In this document: positions 35,610 to 43,700 of the stretch, piece after piece | Numbering within the stretch: the first letter of the stretch is position 1 | How the letters are laid out: every line of letters starts with the position of its first letter | Origin: Saprospiraceae bacterium | GTDB lineage: Bacteria; Bacteroidota; Bacteroidia; Chitinophagales; Saprospiraceae | Assembly: GCA_020629515.1 (NCBI GenBank) | Contig: JAHDDE010000017.1 | Span: 1-64,000, forward strand | Direction of reading: 5' to 3' | DNA: 64,000 bases | The notes under the pieces: generated by a model | What the model saw: the letters and a program-made list of their open reading frames with translations, nothing else | Databases searched by the model: none | What the model was told of the DNA's origin: nothing | Made by a program: the position numbers and the translations under genes

Positions 35610-37271
35610 TTAGGTTTTAGTTGTTTTATTTTTCTTTTTGCCTTTCATTTTGCCCGACATCTCTAATGCTTTTTTGATATCTAAGATCCCTCCACTAACA
35701 GAAAGTTTGTCAAAAGAAATTAATTTTTCTTCGCCAGGCTGATTGACTAAAGTAGTTAGTGGCTGAGTAGAACTAATCAATATTTCTTTTACTTGTTTTG
35801 CGCTTAAATCAGGAAAATATGATCTTATCAAAGCTGCAGCACCTGATACCACAGGGGCGGCCATACTGGTTCCCTGTGAAACTTGATAATTATCGTTTGG
35901 AACTGTTGATAAAATAAATTCCCCAGGCGCAAAAATATCTACCTCTTCTTGTCCGTAATTAGAAAATGAAGCTACCATGTTTTCATTATCAAATTTTGAG
36001 GAAGCTCCTATCATAAGCCAATTCTTAGCTTTTTTCTTTTTCCAAAATAAAAATCCTTTTGGCTTGATATAAATGTCATTTGGAAAGGTTTCATTTTTAT
36101 CAATGTCTTCACCCGAGTTGCCTGCCGCACAAACGATTAAAACATCGTTTTTTTCAGCAAATCGAACAGCATCATCAACATAAGATTTATTTGGAGAGAT
36201 CCCTTTGCCAAAGCTCATATTGATAATATCAGCACCATTTTCAACAGCATATCTTATGGCGTTTGCTACATCTTTGTCTCTTTCATCTCCATTGGGCACT
36301 GCTCTAATAACCATTATTTTAGCATTATTAGCCACGCCATTAATCCCCATATTATTATTTCTTTCGGCTGCTATGATTCCAGATACATGAGTGCCATGCA
36401 TAGCATCGGGGCCTTCAACTAAATTGTTGCCGTAATACCGATTAGAGAGGTCTTCATAGTCGTCACCAACAATTTCTCTTGTATCATAATTGATGTTATA
36501 GTGATATTTAAATTTGCTACCATAATAATCTTGCATTTCGGCAAACTCAGGAGGTAATAGAATAAGTTCTATTTCTTCCAAAGAAGGTATGTAACCTAAA
36601 TCTTGTCTTAATACAGATACTACATTGTTAGCCATCTGACCACCTCTATCCAACTTGGTACTAAGAGAATCTGCTAAAGTCGCATTTAGCTGTTCATCTC
36701 CCAGATATTCCTTTAAATAGTCAATTATCTCTTGATATATGACCCTTGTGCTCTCTAATTGATTGAACTGATTTTCTGCGCTAGCAATCTCTTTTTCAAT
36801 TTTTTTACCGTACTCGTTATATTTATTATATTCTTCAATTTCCTTTTCACTTAAGGTCGAAGGATCGACATTTTCATATTTTCTATTCAGTTTAATATAT
36901 GAACGTGTCATTTCGTAGGTATCTCCTGCTACTTGACGACCGTCTTGACCACCAATAAAATTCCATCCATTTATGTCATCGATATACCCATTATTATCAT
37001 CATCTATACCATTGTTAGGTATTTCATCTGTATTGATCCATATCACATCATCAAGATCTTCATGCTCTATATCGACTCCAGAATCTATGACAGCAACCAC
37101 AACAGTTTTACCTTTTTTATTTTTAAGTACATTTTCATATACCCAGTCAGTATTTATGTTGTAAGGTTTTGCTTTTGTTTTTTCACCATGATACCAATTG
37201 TTATCTTGAGCAAAAAATACAGAGGTTAATAAGGTTGATAGAGTTATAAGAAATATTGATTTTAATGACAT
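35610..37271 (-). CDS. Exported subtilisin-like serine protease (S8) with large insertion
   Basis: The 553-aa protein has a signal peptide (MSLKSIFLITLSTLLTSVFFAQ) and the S8 triad: D63 in VIDSGVDIEHEDL, H295 in MHGTHVSGI and S469 in GTSMAAPVVSG; the oxyanion Asn is in CAAGNSGED. Between D63 and H295 lie about 230 residues, whereas subtilisin has about 30. The insertion is charged and helical, with a likely coiled coil near 110-160. A C-terminal basic tail follows. No type IX sorting domain is seen, so it may stay in the periplasm or be lipid-free on the outside. Confidence 0.9.
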   Translation of the reverse strand: MSLKSIFLITLSTLLTSVFFAQDNNWYHGEKTKAKPYNINTDWVYENVLKNKKGKTVVVAVIDSGVDIEHEDLDDVIWINTDEIPNNGIDDDNNGYIDDINGWNFIGGQDGRQVAGDTYEMTRSYIKLNRKYENVDPSTLSEKEIEEYNKYNEYGKKIEKEIASAENQFNQLESTRVIYQEIIDYLKEYLGDEQLNATLADSLSTKLDRGGQMANNVVSVLRQDLGYIPSLEEIELILLPPEFAEMQDYYGSKFKYHYNINYDTREIVGDDYEDLSNRYYGNNLVEGPDAMHGTHVSGIIAAERNNNMGINGVANNAKIMVIRAVPNGDERDKDVANAIRYAVENGADIINMSFGKGISPNKSYVDDAVRFAEKNDVLIVCAAGNSGEDIDKNETFPNDIYIKPKGFLFWKKKKAKNWLMIGASSKFDNENMVASFSNYGQEEVDIFAPGEFILSTVPNDNYQVSQGTSMAAPVVSGAAALIRSYFPDLSAKQVKEILISSTQPLTTLVNQPGEEKLISFDKLSVSGGILDIKKALEMSGKMKGKKKNKTTKT

Positions 37272-37365
37272 GTAATGTTTTGTTTTTGCCTCTTAGATAA
37301 AGAAATTTAAAAGGCGATTGTTTTAATTGGAATTGGCATATCATAAGGTAATCCGCCTAAAGGGG

Positions 37366-37373
37366 CAAAAGTA
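37366..37373 (-). promoter_or_regulatory. Probable -7 promoter box for the subtilase
   Basis: On the minus strand this reads TACTTTTG, a perfect TAnnTTTG match, giving a 5' leader of about 90 nt before the ATG at 37271. Confidence 0.45.
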
Positions 37374-37393
37374 TATAAAATTATATTGCTGAA

Positions 37394-39280
37394 GTGTTAG
37401 AGATATCTCAAACAAAAGCTATTAAGCTACTAAATAATATCTGGGGGTACGATCAATTTCGTTCTCCACAGTGGGAGGTTATAGCATCTTTAGTTTCTCA
37501 TAATCATGTTTTAGCCTTATTACCGACAGGTGGGGGGAAGTCTATATGTTATCAAGTGCCGGCATTGTTAGCTCAAGGAGTGACTATAGTGGTTTCTCCA
37601 CTCATTTCACTCATGGAGGATCAAGTCGAAGATTTAAAACACAGAGGAATAAGGGCAGAGTGTATTCATTCAGGAAAGTCACTTTTATCTATTGATAGGA
37701 TTTTGGACAACTGTGTTTATGGCCACATTAAATTGTTGTACGTATCACCAGAAAGATTAAAGACCGATTTATTTTTATCCAGGGCGGATCGGATGAATAT
37801 TGATTTATTTGTTATAGATGAAGCACACTGTATCTCCCAATGGGGCCATGACTTTAGGCCATCCTATTTATTAATCAAGAATTTTATCTCAGCTCTCTCT
37901 GTAAAGAAAATTATAGCTTTAACAGCTACAGCTACTGAGAATACCATTGATGAGATATGCACAGAACTAAACTTTGTTGACCATAAAATTATCCGAAAAA
38001 GCTATGAACGTAGGAATATCTCGATATCCATCCATAAAAGTGATGACAAAATAAATGACGTAGTACGCCTTATTAGTGATCGAAAAGGACAGAAGGTTTT
38101 ACTCTATTGTAGAAGTCGTAGACAAGTCGAGATGCTCTCTTCGACATTAAATACACATATCCCATCGGCATACTATCATGCAGGTTTGTCCTTTAAAGAA
38201 AAGAAGCAAATACAAGAGGATTTTAAAAGGGGAGGGTTAAATCTCGTCGTAGCCACCAATGCATTCGGAATGGGAATTGATGTGTCAAATATTAGAACCA
38301 TAGTGCACTTTGGTATACCTCCGTCAATAGAGGATTATTATCAAGAAATAGGAAGGGCGGGTAGAGATGGTCATGAATCAGAAGCGATTATGATATACGA
38401 CTACTCAGATATATCTCGGATGCAAGAATTTATAAAATATCAATTTGTCGATATATCAATCCTTTATCAGTATTACAAGAAGATTTGTATCTTCTACAAA
38501 TTAGAACTTAACACGGGTGAAGGGATAAATGTGCCATTTGATATTCAATTTTTATCTAAACGATTTAAGATTAAAACGATAGAATTAAATGGAATAATTG
38601 AAGGCCTTAGATCAATTGGATTGATAGCAACTGATATCAATCCTAAGAAGCAGTATTTCATTAAATTAAAAGTCGCAGCAAGATTTATCCGTGATAATTT
38701 CTATCGAAAAAATGAGAAGGATTTATTATATCATTTCATGCGCACGTATAATAATATATGGGAGACCTGGACAGAAATTGATGTCGAGAAAATCGCATTA
38801 AAAATAGATGAGAGCGTTGATGAAATTGAAAAATTATTAAAAAAACTTAGAGAAAAAAATGCTATTAACCTCAAGGTTATAGAAGAGGGGCCCCGATTAA
38901 TATTTCTAACAAATAGAATGGTGCAATATGATTTCAATTTAAAGTCAAAAAAGTATCACTTCTTAAAAAATCAAAAGACTAAACAATTAAACAGCATGTT
39001 GCAGTACATATCGGCTGGAAGATGTAGGTCTAAATCCTTGATGAACTATTTTGATGAAGACTATCCACATAACTGTAGTAAATGTGATTCTTGCAAAATG
39101 TCAGAGAATGTAATCTCTCGGTCTTCTAATCTTAAAGAATATATATTGACATTAGATCCACCAAATCTCAAAGAATTTGTTCGAAATGCTTTTGTTAATA
39201 GATTAAATGATGAATTAGAAGTTATTCAAATGTTGGATGTCGAGGGGCTCATATCAATTGATAAGGAATTATGGAGTTAA
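37394..39280 (+). CDS. ATP-dependent DNA helicase, RecQ family
   Basis: A superfamily 2 helicase with Walker A LPTGGGKSICYQ near 43-54, DEAH at 142-145, and SAYYHAGLS, VATNAFGMGID and QEIGRAGRDG in the second motor domain. The start is GTG. Residues about 345-540 are an unusual helical/winged-helix-like segment, and the zinc motif (CRSKSLMNYF...CSKCDSC, near 544-565) lies close to the C-terminus instead of straight after the motor as in E. coli RecQ. No HRDC domain is seen. This is a rearranged or second-type RecQ common in Bacteroidetes. It overlaps the glycosyltransferase gene by 10 nt. Confidence 0.9.
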   Translation: MLEISQTKAIKLLNNIWGYDQFRSPQWEVIASLVSHNHVLALLPTGGGKSICYQVPALLAQGVTIVVSPLISLMEDQVEDLKHRGIRAECIHSGKSLLSIDRILDNCVYGHIKLLYVSPERLKTDLFLSRADRMNIDLFVIDEAHCISQWGHDFRPSYLLIKNFISALSVKKIIALTATATENTIDEICTELNFVDHKIIRKSYERRNISISIHKSDDKINDVVRLISDRKGQKVLLYCRSRRQVEMLSSTLNTHIPSAYYHAGLSFKEKKQIQEDFKRGGLNLVVATNAFGMGIDVSNIRTIVHFGIPPSIEDYYQEIGRAGRDGHESEAIMIYDYSDISRMQEFIKYQFVDISILYQYYKKICIFYKLELNTGEGINVPFDIQFLSKRFKIKTIELNGIIEGLRSIGLIATDINPKKQYFIKLKVAARFIRDNFYRKNEKDLLYHFMRTYNNIWETWTEIDVEKIALKIDESVDEIEKLLKKLREKNAINLKVIEEGPRLIFLTNRMVQYDFNLKSKKYHFLKNQKTKQLNSMLQYISAGRCRSKSLMNYFDEDYPHNCSKCDSCKMSENVISRSSNLKEYILTLDPPNLKEFVRNAFVNRLNDELEVIQMLDVEGLISIDKELWS

Positions 39281-40377
39281 GAGGGGCCTATGATCATATA
39301 CTTTTAGTAACAAATGATTTGGTCAATGATCGTCGAATGATCAAAATATGTGATTTCTTAGCTTCTTCTGAAAAGAAAAAAGTCTTATTAATTGGACGGC
39401 AATTGAAAGATTCAATATCCTTAAAACATAAATCATTTGATCAATATAGATTGAAATGTTGGTTTAAGGGTGGGCCACTATTTTATTTAGAGATTAATAT
39501 TCGGTTTTTAGTAATGTTGAAACAGTTACAGTTTACAACTTTAACCGCTAATGATATTGATACTGTATTGTCTGGTTTACTTTTAAGAAGAATTAGAAAA
39601 TTTCAATTTTTCATTGATTGCCATGAGTACTTTAGCGAAGTACCTGAATTGACTGGTCGTCCGATTAAAAAGTGGTTATGGCGAAAATTGGCGTATAAAG
39701 CTATTGGGGTTTCTGATAAAAGATATACTGTTAATGCTCAATTGGCCGAACAGTTGATGTTGAGATATAGACGAAAATTTAAAATAGTAAGAAACGTCCC
39801 AAATGATTGGGATAAATATTTGCCAAGGAGAACAGAAGATAATTTCACAATTGTGTATTTAGGTGTGCTAAATCAGGGAAGAGGCTTAATTGAGATGATA
39901 GAGGCGATGCTGCAACTGACTTTCGCGAAATTAAAAATAATAGGGGATGGTGTCTTGAAAGATAATTTGAAAAAGCTGGTTGCAAAGTATGGATTGCATG
40001 AAAGGGTAGAGTTATTAGGAAGTCTTTCTGAGGCGGAATTTGGCGAACATCTCATCAATTCAGATATGGGAATTAATTTGCTCGATAATTCATCCCAAAA
40101 TTACTTTTATTCTTCTGCTAATAAGTTTTATGATTATCTATCTTATGGATTGCCAGTATTGACTATGAGGTTCCCCGTTTATGAGGCTTTTGTAAATCAA
40201 CACCCAGTGGCTTTTTTGATTGACGATTTAACAATGGATAGTATAGTAAAAGGAGTTAATGAGATACATTCTAATAAAATCAAAGAAAGACTTGTAAATC
40301 TCCTACCACAGATCAAAAAAACACATGCTTGGTCAATGGACCAAGAAGTACTCAAAGAGATATATGACGTTACCTGA
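39271..40377 (+). CDS. Glycosyltransferase, group 1 (GT4-like)
   Basis: The 368-aa protein has a two-domain GT-B shape: an N-terminal half with HILLVTNDLVNDRRMIK and a C-terminal nucleotide-sugar domain with FTIVYLGVLNQGRGLIEMIEAM, KLKIIGDG and SANKFYDYLSYGLPVLTM, the last matching the family's E-x7-E-like acceptor region loosely. It could glycosylate a lipid or surface polymer; acceptor and donor are unknown. The start codon overlaps the end of recQ, and its end overlaps the convergent DUF2147 gene by 8 nt. Confidence 0.8.
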   Translation: MELRGAYDHILLVTNDLVNDRRMIKICDFLASSEKKKVLLIGRQLKDSISLKHKSFDQYRLKCWFKGGPLFYLEINIRFLVMLKQLQFTTLTANDIDTVLSGLLLRRIRKFQFFIDCHEYFSEVPELTGRPIKKWLWRKLAYKAIGVSDKRYTVNAQLAEQLMLRYRRKFKIVRNVPNDWDKYLPRRTEDNFTIVYLGVLNQGRGLIEMIEAMLQLTFAKLKIIGDGVLKDNLKKLVAKYGLHERVELLGSLSEAEFGEHLINSDMGINLLDNSSQNYFYSSANKFYDYLSYGLPVLTMRFPVYEAFVNQHPVAFLIDDLTMDSIVKGVNEIHSNKIKERLVNLLPQIKKTHAWSMDQEVLKEIYDVT

Positions 40378-40795
40378 CTCGGTGCCAAGTTTGGGTTCTA
40401 CCTAATGCGGGAATGCCTATATATCCTCTTACATTTAATGTATTCTTATCTGGCATTGTAATTTTACATTTATAGTCTTTTCCAACTTCTGGATCAAGAA
40501 TACGCCCGCCTTGCCAGACATTACCATTTTTTGACATGTCATATATTATTTCCATACCTAAGACTGGTTTGTCTTTTTTATCACCTTTACATAACTCACA
40601 TACCACAGTTTCTTCCACATCAAAAATCTTAATTATTTTGGCGGATATTTCGCCATTTACTTCCTGAATTTGTATGTGAGAGGAAGGTTTTCCATCTTTG
40701 TCGTCTATCGCCTCCCAAATGCCATCAATACTATACTGACCAAAAACGCAGGTCGATAAAACTAAGGTAAAACCAAAGGTAAAGAGGTATTGCAT
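40370..40795 (-). CDS. Exported DUF2147 protein
   Basis: A 141-aa protein with a signal peptide (MQYLFTFGFTLVLSTCVFGQ) followed by the DUF2147 pattern: IDGIWEA, ETVVCELCKGDKKDKPVLGMEIIYDM, NVWQGGRILDPEVGKDYKC and GYIGIPALGRTQTWHR. DUF2147 is a lipocalin-like beta-rich family of unknown function that is usually periplasmic. It carries a CxxC pair in CELC. It shares an 8-nt tail overlap with the glycosyltransferase gene and lies 46 nt downstream of the ABC permease gene on the same strand. Confidence 0.85.
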   Translation of the reverse strand: MQYLFTFGFTLVLSTCVFGQYSIDGIWEAIDDKDGKPSSHIQIQEVNGEISAKIIKIFDVEETVVCELCKGDKKDKPVLGMEIIYDMSKNGNVWQGGRILDPEVGKDYKCKITMPDKNTLNVRGYIGIPALGRTQTWHRVR

Positions 40796-40841
40796 TGTTA
40801 TTTTTTAGGAATAATAACGTCCTCTATAATTTGTCTATTGT

Positions 40842-41657
40842 TTACATATCACGTCTCATAAAACTGTAATAGGAAAAACCTAAGAAAACAGTTATCCAAA
40901 ATGAAGTACCCATTGCAGCATGACTATATTCTAATAAAAAGTTGAAGTCAATGTCTTTCTTTGGAATTAAATCTGCAAATCTATAAAGTGGAAGAGGCAT
41001 TAGGTCCTCAATACAATTAGAGGGGTAGAAGTTGATCGATTCATTATTGAAAAATCTAAAATGTACGGCCCACTTTAAGATCGCTTCTAACATGAGAATG
41101 TAACATAAGTAGAATAAGACAGCTACACCTGATCGCCTGATCAAAAAACCAGAGAATAATCCAAAACTCATATAGCCCAAACTCATTAAAAAGAATCGTG
41201 AGATGGCCCAACTGTTATCAAAAGCCTGACTCATTGACCAATCTTCTGTATGGGTTATTCCTATTAGAAACGCGATTACACCATAATACAAGGCAGCACA
41301 AAAGCTAATGGCTATTATACTATACACCTTGCCAAGAAAGTAATCCTTTCTTGTCATGCCTATGATAATATTTTGTCGAAAAGTTTTATATCCTATTTCA
41401 TTGACAACGATAAAAACAGAGATAAGCCCTAAGAAGAAAAAAACTAACCAATTGCCAGCATATCCTAAATAATCCCATACCATTGGAAAAGTGAAAAAGA
41501 CTTCATTATTTGGTAATGGGGGAGGTACATTCTCAAACTCTTTACCTATAAAGATTACTGTAGGTAGCATTATCACAAACATCAATGAAAGAAGACTTAC
41601 GACTGCATTCTTTTTGAATTTTGTATACTCAAGAAATAGTAAACTCAGAATAGACAT
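40842..41657 (-). CDS. ABC-2 type transporter permease
   Basis: I start at the ATG at 41657, 10 nt after the ATPase gene; an ATG at 41723 in the same frame would overlap the ATPase end. The 271-aa product has about six hydrophobic helices (VSLLSLMFVIMLPTVIFIG, WLVFFFLGLISVFIVV, IIAISFCAALYYGVIAFLIGI and others) and the ABC-2 pattern RKDYFLGKVYS after the second helix pair. It is an exporter or bacitracin/lantibiotic-immunity-like permease working with the ATPase next to it. Substrate unknown. Confidence 0.82.
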   Translation of the reverse strand: MSILSLLFLEYTKFKKNAVVSLLSLMFVIMLPTVIFIGKEFENVPPPLPNNEVFFTFPMVWDYLGYAGNWLVFFFLGLISVFIVVNEIGYKTFRQNIIIGMTRKDYFLGKVYSIIAISFCAALYYGVIAFLIGITHTEDWSMSQAFDNSWAISRFFLMSLGYMSFGLFSGFLIRRSGVAVLFYLCYILMLEAILKWAVHFRFFNNESINFYPSNCIEDLMPLPLYRFADLIPKKDIDFNFLLEYSHAAMGTSFWITVFLGFSYYSFMRRDM

Positions 41658-41667
41658 AATTGGGTTT

Positions 41668-42558
41668 TTAGGCGTTTTTAGTGATTTCAAGAAACTCTTC
41701 TTCAAGGCGTTTTTTACGCGCAACTAATCTGGTAGGAATAATACCCATTTCATAAATATCTTTACTCAATACCTTGATATCAGTTGATTCGTCAATTAAT
41801 AATTCTACCCAATCTTTTTTGGGTACTATGCTGTTTATATATTGTCGATCACTAAGTGCAGATATCAATTGTTCTTGATTATCTGAGTTGATTTCTACTG
41901 TGATATCATTACTAAGAATTGCACCTACAGGACCAGTAGCGAGAAGTTTCCCTTTTTTGATAATTGTGACGTGACTACAGATTTTTTCGACTTCATCAAG
42001 GATATGAGATGCCATAATCACAGTATTACCCAAAGAAGCAATACGGCTTAAGATGTTTCTGACTTCAGCTATACCTTCAGGATCTAGCCCGTTAGTGGGT
42101 TCATCAAAAATTAATACTTGTGGATCTCCTATCATAGTAGCTGCTATAGCAAGTCTCTGTTTCATACCTAAAGAGTAGGTCCTAAAAGCAGACTTCTTTC
42201 TATGAGCTAAATTGACTAAATCAAGCAATTCGTCTATGTTGACTGATGAAGCACCTTTAATTTGTCTAACTATTTCAAGATTTTCACCAGCGGTGAGATA
42301 GGGATAGAAATTAGGGGTTTCTAAAATTGCACCTATATGCACTCTTGCTCGTTCACCGTATTGTCCATCAAACCATTCATAAGTTCCCGAGTCTTGCCTT
42401 AAAATATCGAGAATGATACCTAAAGTAGTGGTTTTCCCACTTCCATTTGGGCCCAATAAGCCGTAAACATTACCCTTCTCTATGACAAGATTTAGATTGT
42501 CCACGGCATTTATTTTGCCATAGCTCTTAGTCAATTGTTCTATCCGAAGTACTGGCAT
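41668..42558 (-). CDS. ABC transporter ATP-binding protein (CcmA/DrrA-like)
   Basis: The 296-aa ATPase has Walker A GPNGSGKTT near 38-46, a Q-loop, signature YSLGMKQRLAIA near 137, Walker B VLIFDEPTNGLDPEG and the H-loop in MASHILDEVEK. The extended C-terminus (about 210-296) is typical of the DrrA/BcrA/CcmA group. It pairs with the ABC-2 permease downstream in an exporter. Its start is divergent from the his leader region, with 118 nt between. Confidence 0.9.
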   Translation of the reverse strand: MPVLRIEQLTKSYGKINAVDNLNLVIEKGNVYGLLGPNGSGKTTTLGIILDILRQDSGTYEWFDGQYGERARVHIGAILETPNFYPYLTAGENLEIVRQIKGASSVNIDELLDLVNLAHRKKSAFRTYSLGMKQRLAIAATMIGDPQVLIFDEPTNGLDPEGIAEVRNILSRIASLGNTVIMASHILDEVEKICSHVTIIKKGKLLATGPVGAILSNDITVEINSDNQEQLISALSDRQYINSIVPKKDWVELLIDESTDIKVLSKDIYEMGIIPTRLVARKKRLEEEFLEITKNA

Positions 42559-42676
42559 TAATAATATTTTTTTACAAGATAAGCGTTCAACGCATTGTAG
42601 AAGTTAGAATTAGATGAAAACAAGAAATTTCCCGATAAGAGTGATTTTTAGAAATATCATTAGTCATTTTTATAAA

Positions 42677-42763
42677 ATGAAAAATAAAACATATACTTGC
42701 ATTGTGAAATTAACAATCCATATACACGTACATCATACACATAGAGTCCATCTCTTATGGTGA
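42677..42763 (+). CDS. His operon leader peptide (hisL-like)
   Basis: A 28-codon ORF reads MKNKTYTCIVKL then TIHIHVHHTHRVH and LLW, stop. It holds six histidine codons (CAT/CAC) within 11 residues (15-25). It ends 80 nt before hisG and is followed by a strong terminator. The density of His codons in front of a his operon is the hallmark of a leader peptide that senses charged His-tRNA. The start is uncertain: an ATG at 42677 is used here, but a promoter-like box inside the ORF (42692-42699) would make a GTG at 42704 (19 codons, all six His kept) the real, nearly leaderless start. No Shine-Dalgarno sequence is seen. Confidence 0.75.
   Translation: MKNKTYTCIVKLTIHIHVHHTHRVHLLW
42692..42699 (+). 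promoter_or_regulatory. Possible -7 promoter box of the his operon
   Basis: TATACTTG matches TAnnTTTG with one mismatch and is followed by CATT. It lies inside the longer version of the leader ORF. No TTG is found at -33. An alternative promoter could lie between 42559 and 42676. Confidence 0.35.
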
Positions 42764-42830
42764 GCGTATAGGATTTATAAATAAATAATATAGAAAACCC
42801 GCTTGCTATTGAACGTAAGCGGGTTTTTTT
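42757..42830 (+). promoter_or_regulatory. His operon attenuator (antiterminator and terminator)
   Basis: The terminator is a 13-bp stem (42794-42806 with 42815-42827, one G-T pair, 8-nt loop) with seven Ts at 42824-42830. The segment ATGGTGAGCG (42757-42766), which spans the leader stop codon, can instead pair with CGCTTGCTAT (42800-42809), a 10-bp competing stem that takes in the 5' arm of the terminator. If a ribosome stalls at His codons this pairing is freed and hisG is transcribed. The pairings were done by eye. A stem that protects the His codons themselves is only weakly visible (TATAC at 42721-42725 with GTATA at 42766-42770). Confidence 0.75.
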
Positions 42831-42842
42831 GTTTAATCAATT

Positions 42843-43700
42843 ATGATGTCTTTAAATATTGCAATACAAAAGTCTGGTCGATTATTTGATGATTCTGTTA
42901 AGTTGTTAAAAGAAGCAGGATTGAAAATTGATAACTCCAAAGGTCAATTAAAAGCTACCATAGCTAATTTTGATGCAGAAGTATACTTTCTTCGTAACTC
43001 TGATATACCTAAATATTTAGAAGATGGGGTTGTAGATTTAGCTATCATTGGCGAGAATACTTTACTGGAGAAGCAAGCTTCAGTTGATATACTTAGTCAA
43101 CTTGGCTTTAGTAAATGCCGATTGTCTATCGCAACTCCTAAAGATGTAGTCTATAACGGTATCAACGATTTAAATGGAAAAAAAATAGCTACTTCATATC
43201 CCAATACTTTAAAATCATTTTTAAAAGAACATAAGATAGATGCTGAGATACATTTAATAAGTGGTTCAGTAGAAATAGCTCCTAATATTGGATTAGCTGA
43301 CGCAATATGTGATTTAGTAAGTTCTGGAAGCACCTTATTTAAAAACGGACTCCAAGAACAAGAGATTATTTTAAAATCGCAAGCCTGTATTGCTGTAAAT
43401 AAAGATTTATCAAAAGAAAAACATGATATCATTGACCAACTTTTGTTTAGAGTTAATTCTGTCATGAAAGGTCGGAATCACAAATACATTCTTATGAATG
43501 TACCCAATGAGAATATTGCTGCGGTAAGTGATATTCTACCAGTGCTAAAAAGTCCGACAGTCTTACCTTTAGTCGAAGAAGGGTGGAGTTCTTTGCATTC
43601 CGTTATTGCCGAGCACGACTTTTGGAGTGTGATCAATGAATTGAAGTCTTTAGGCGCCGAAGGAATTCTAGTTGTGCCAATAGAAAAAATGGTTGTATGA
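42843..43700 (+). CDS. hisG: ATP phosphoribosyltransferase (long form)
   Basis: It catalyses the first, feedback-regulated step of histidine synthesis. The 285-aa protein is the long form with a C-terminal ACT-like regulatory domain (about 215-285, ending in HDFWSVINELKSLGAEGILVVPIEKM). The catalytic part has LNIAIQKSGRLFDDSVKLL, the PRPP-loop GLADAICDLVSSGSTLF, and IATSYPNTLKSFLKEH. A second ATG follows at once at 42846. It opens the his operon, immediately downstream of the attenuator, and overlaps hisD by 4 nt. Confidence 0.95.
   Translation: MMSLNIAIQKSGRLFDDSVKLLKEAGLKIDNSKGQLKATIANFDAEVYFLRNSDIPKYLEDGVVDLAIIGENTLLEKQASVDILSQLGFSKCRLSIATPKDVVYNGINDLNGKKIATSYPNTLKSFLKEHKIDAEIHLISGSVEIAPNIGLADAICDLVSSGSTLFKNGLQEQEIILKSQACIAVNKDLSKEKHDIIDQLLFRVNSVMKGRNHKYILMNVPNENIAAVSDILPVLKSPTVLPLVEEGWSSLHSVIAEHDFWSVINELKSLGAEGILVVPIEKMVV

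Noticed and set aside
42559-42842. T-box riboswitch for the his operon
   Set aside because: No T-box core sequence or specifier-loop structure was recognised; the leader ORF and attenuator explain the region.
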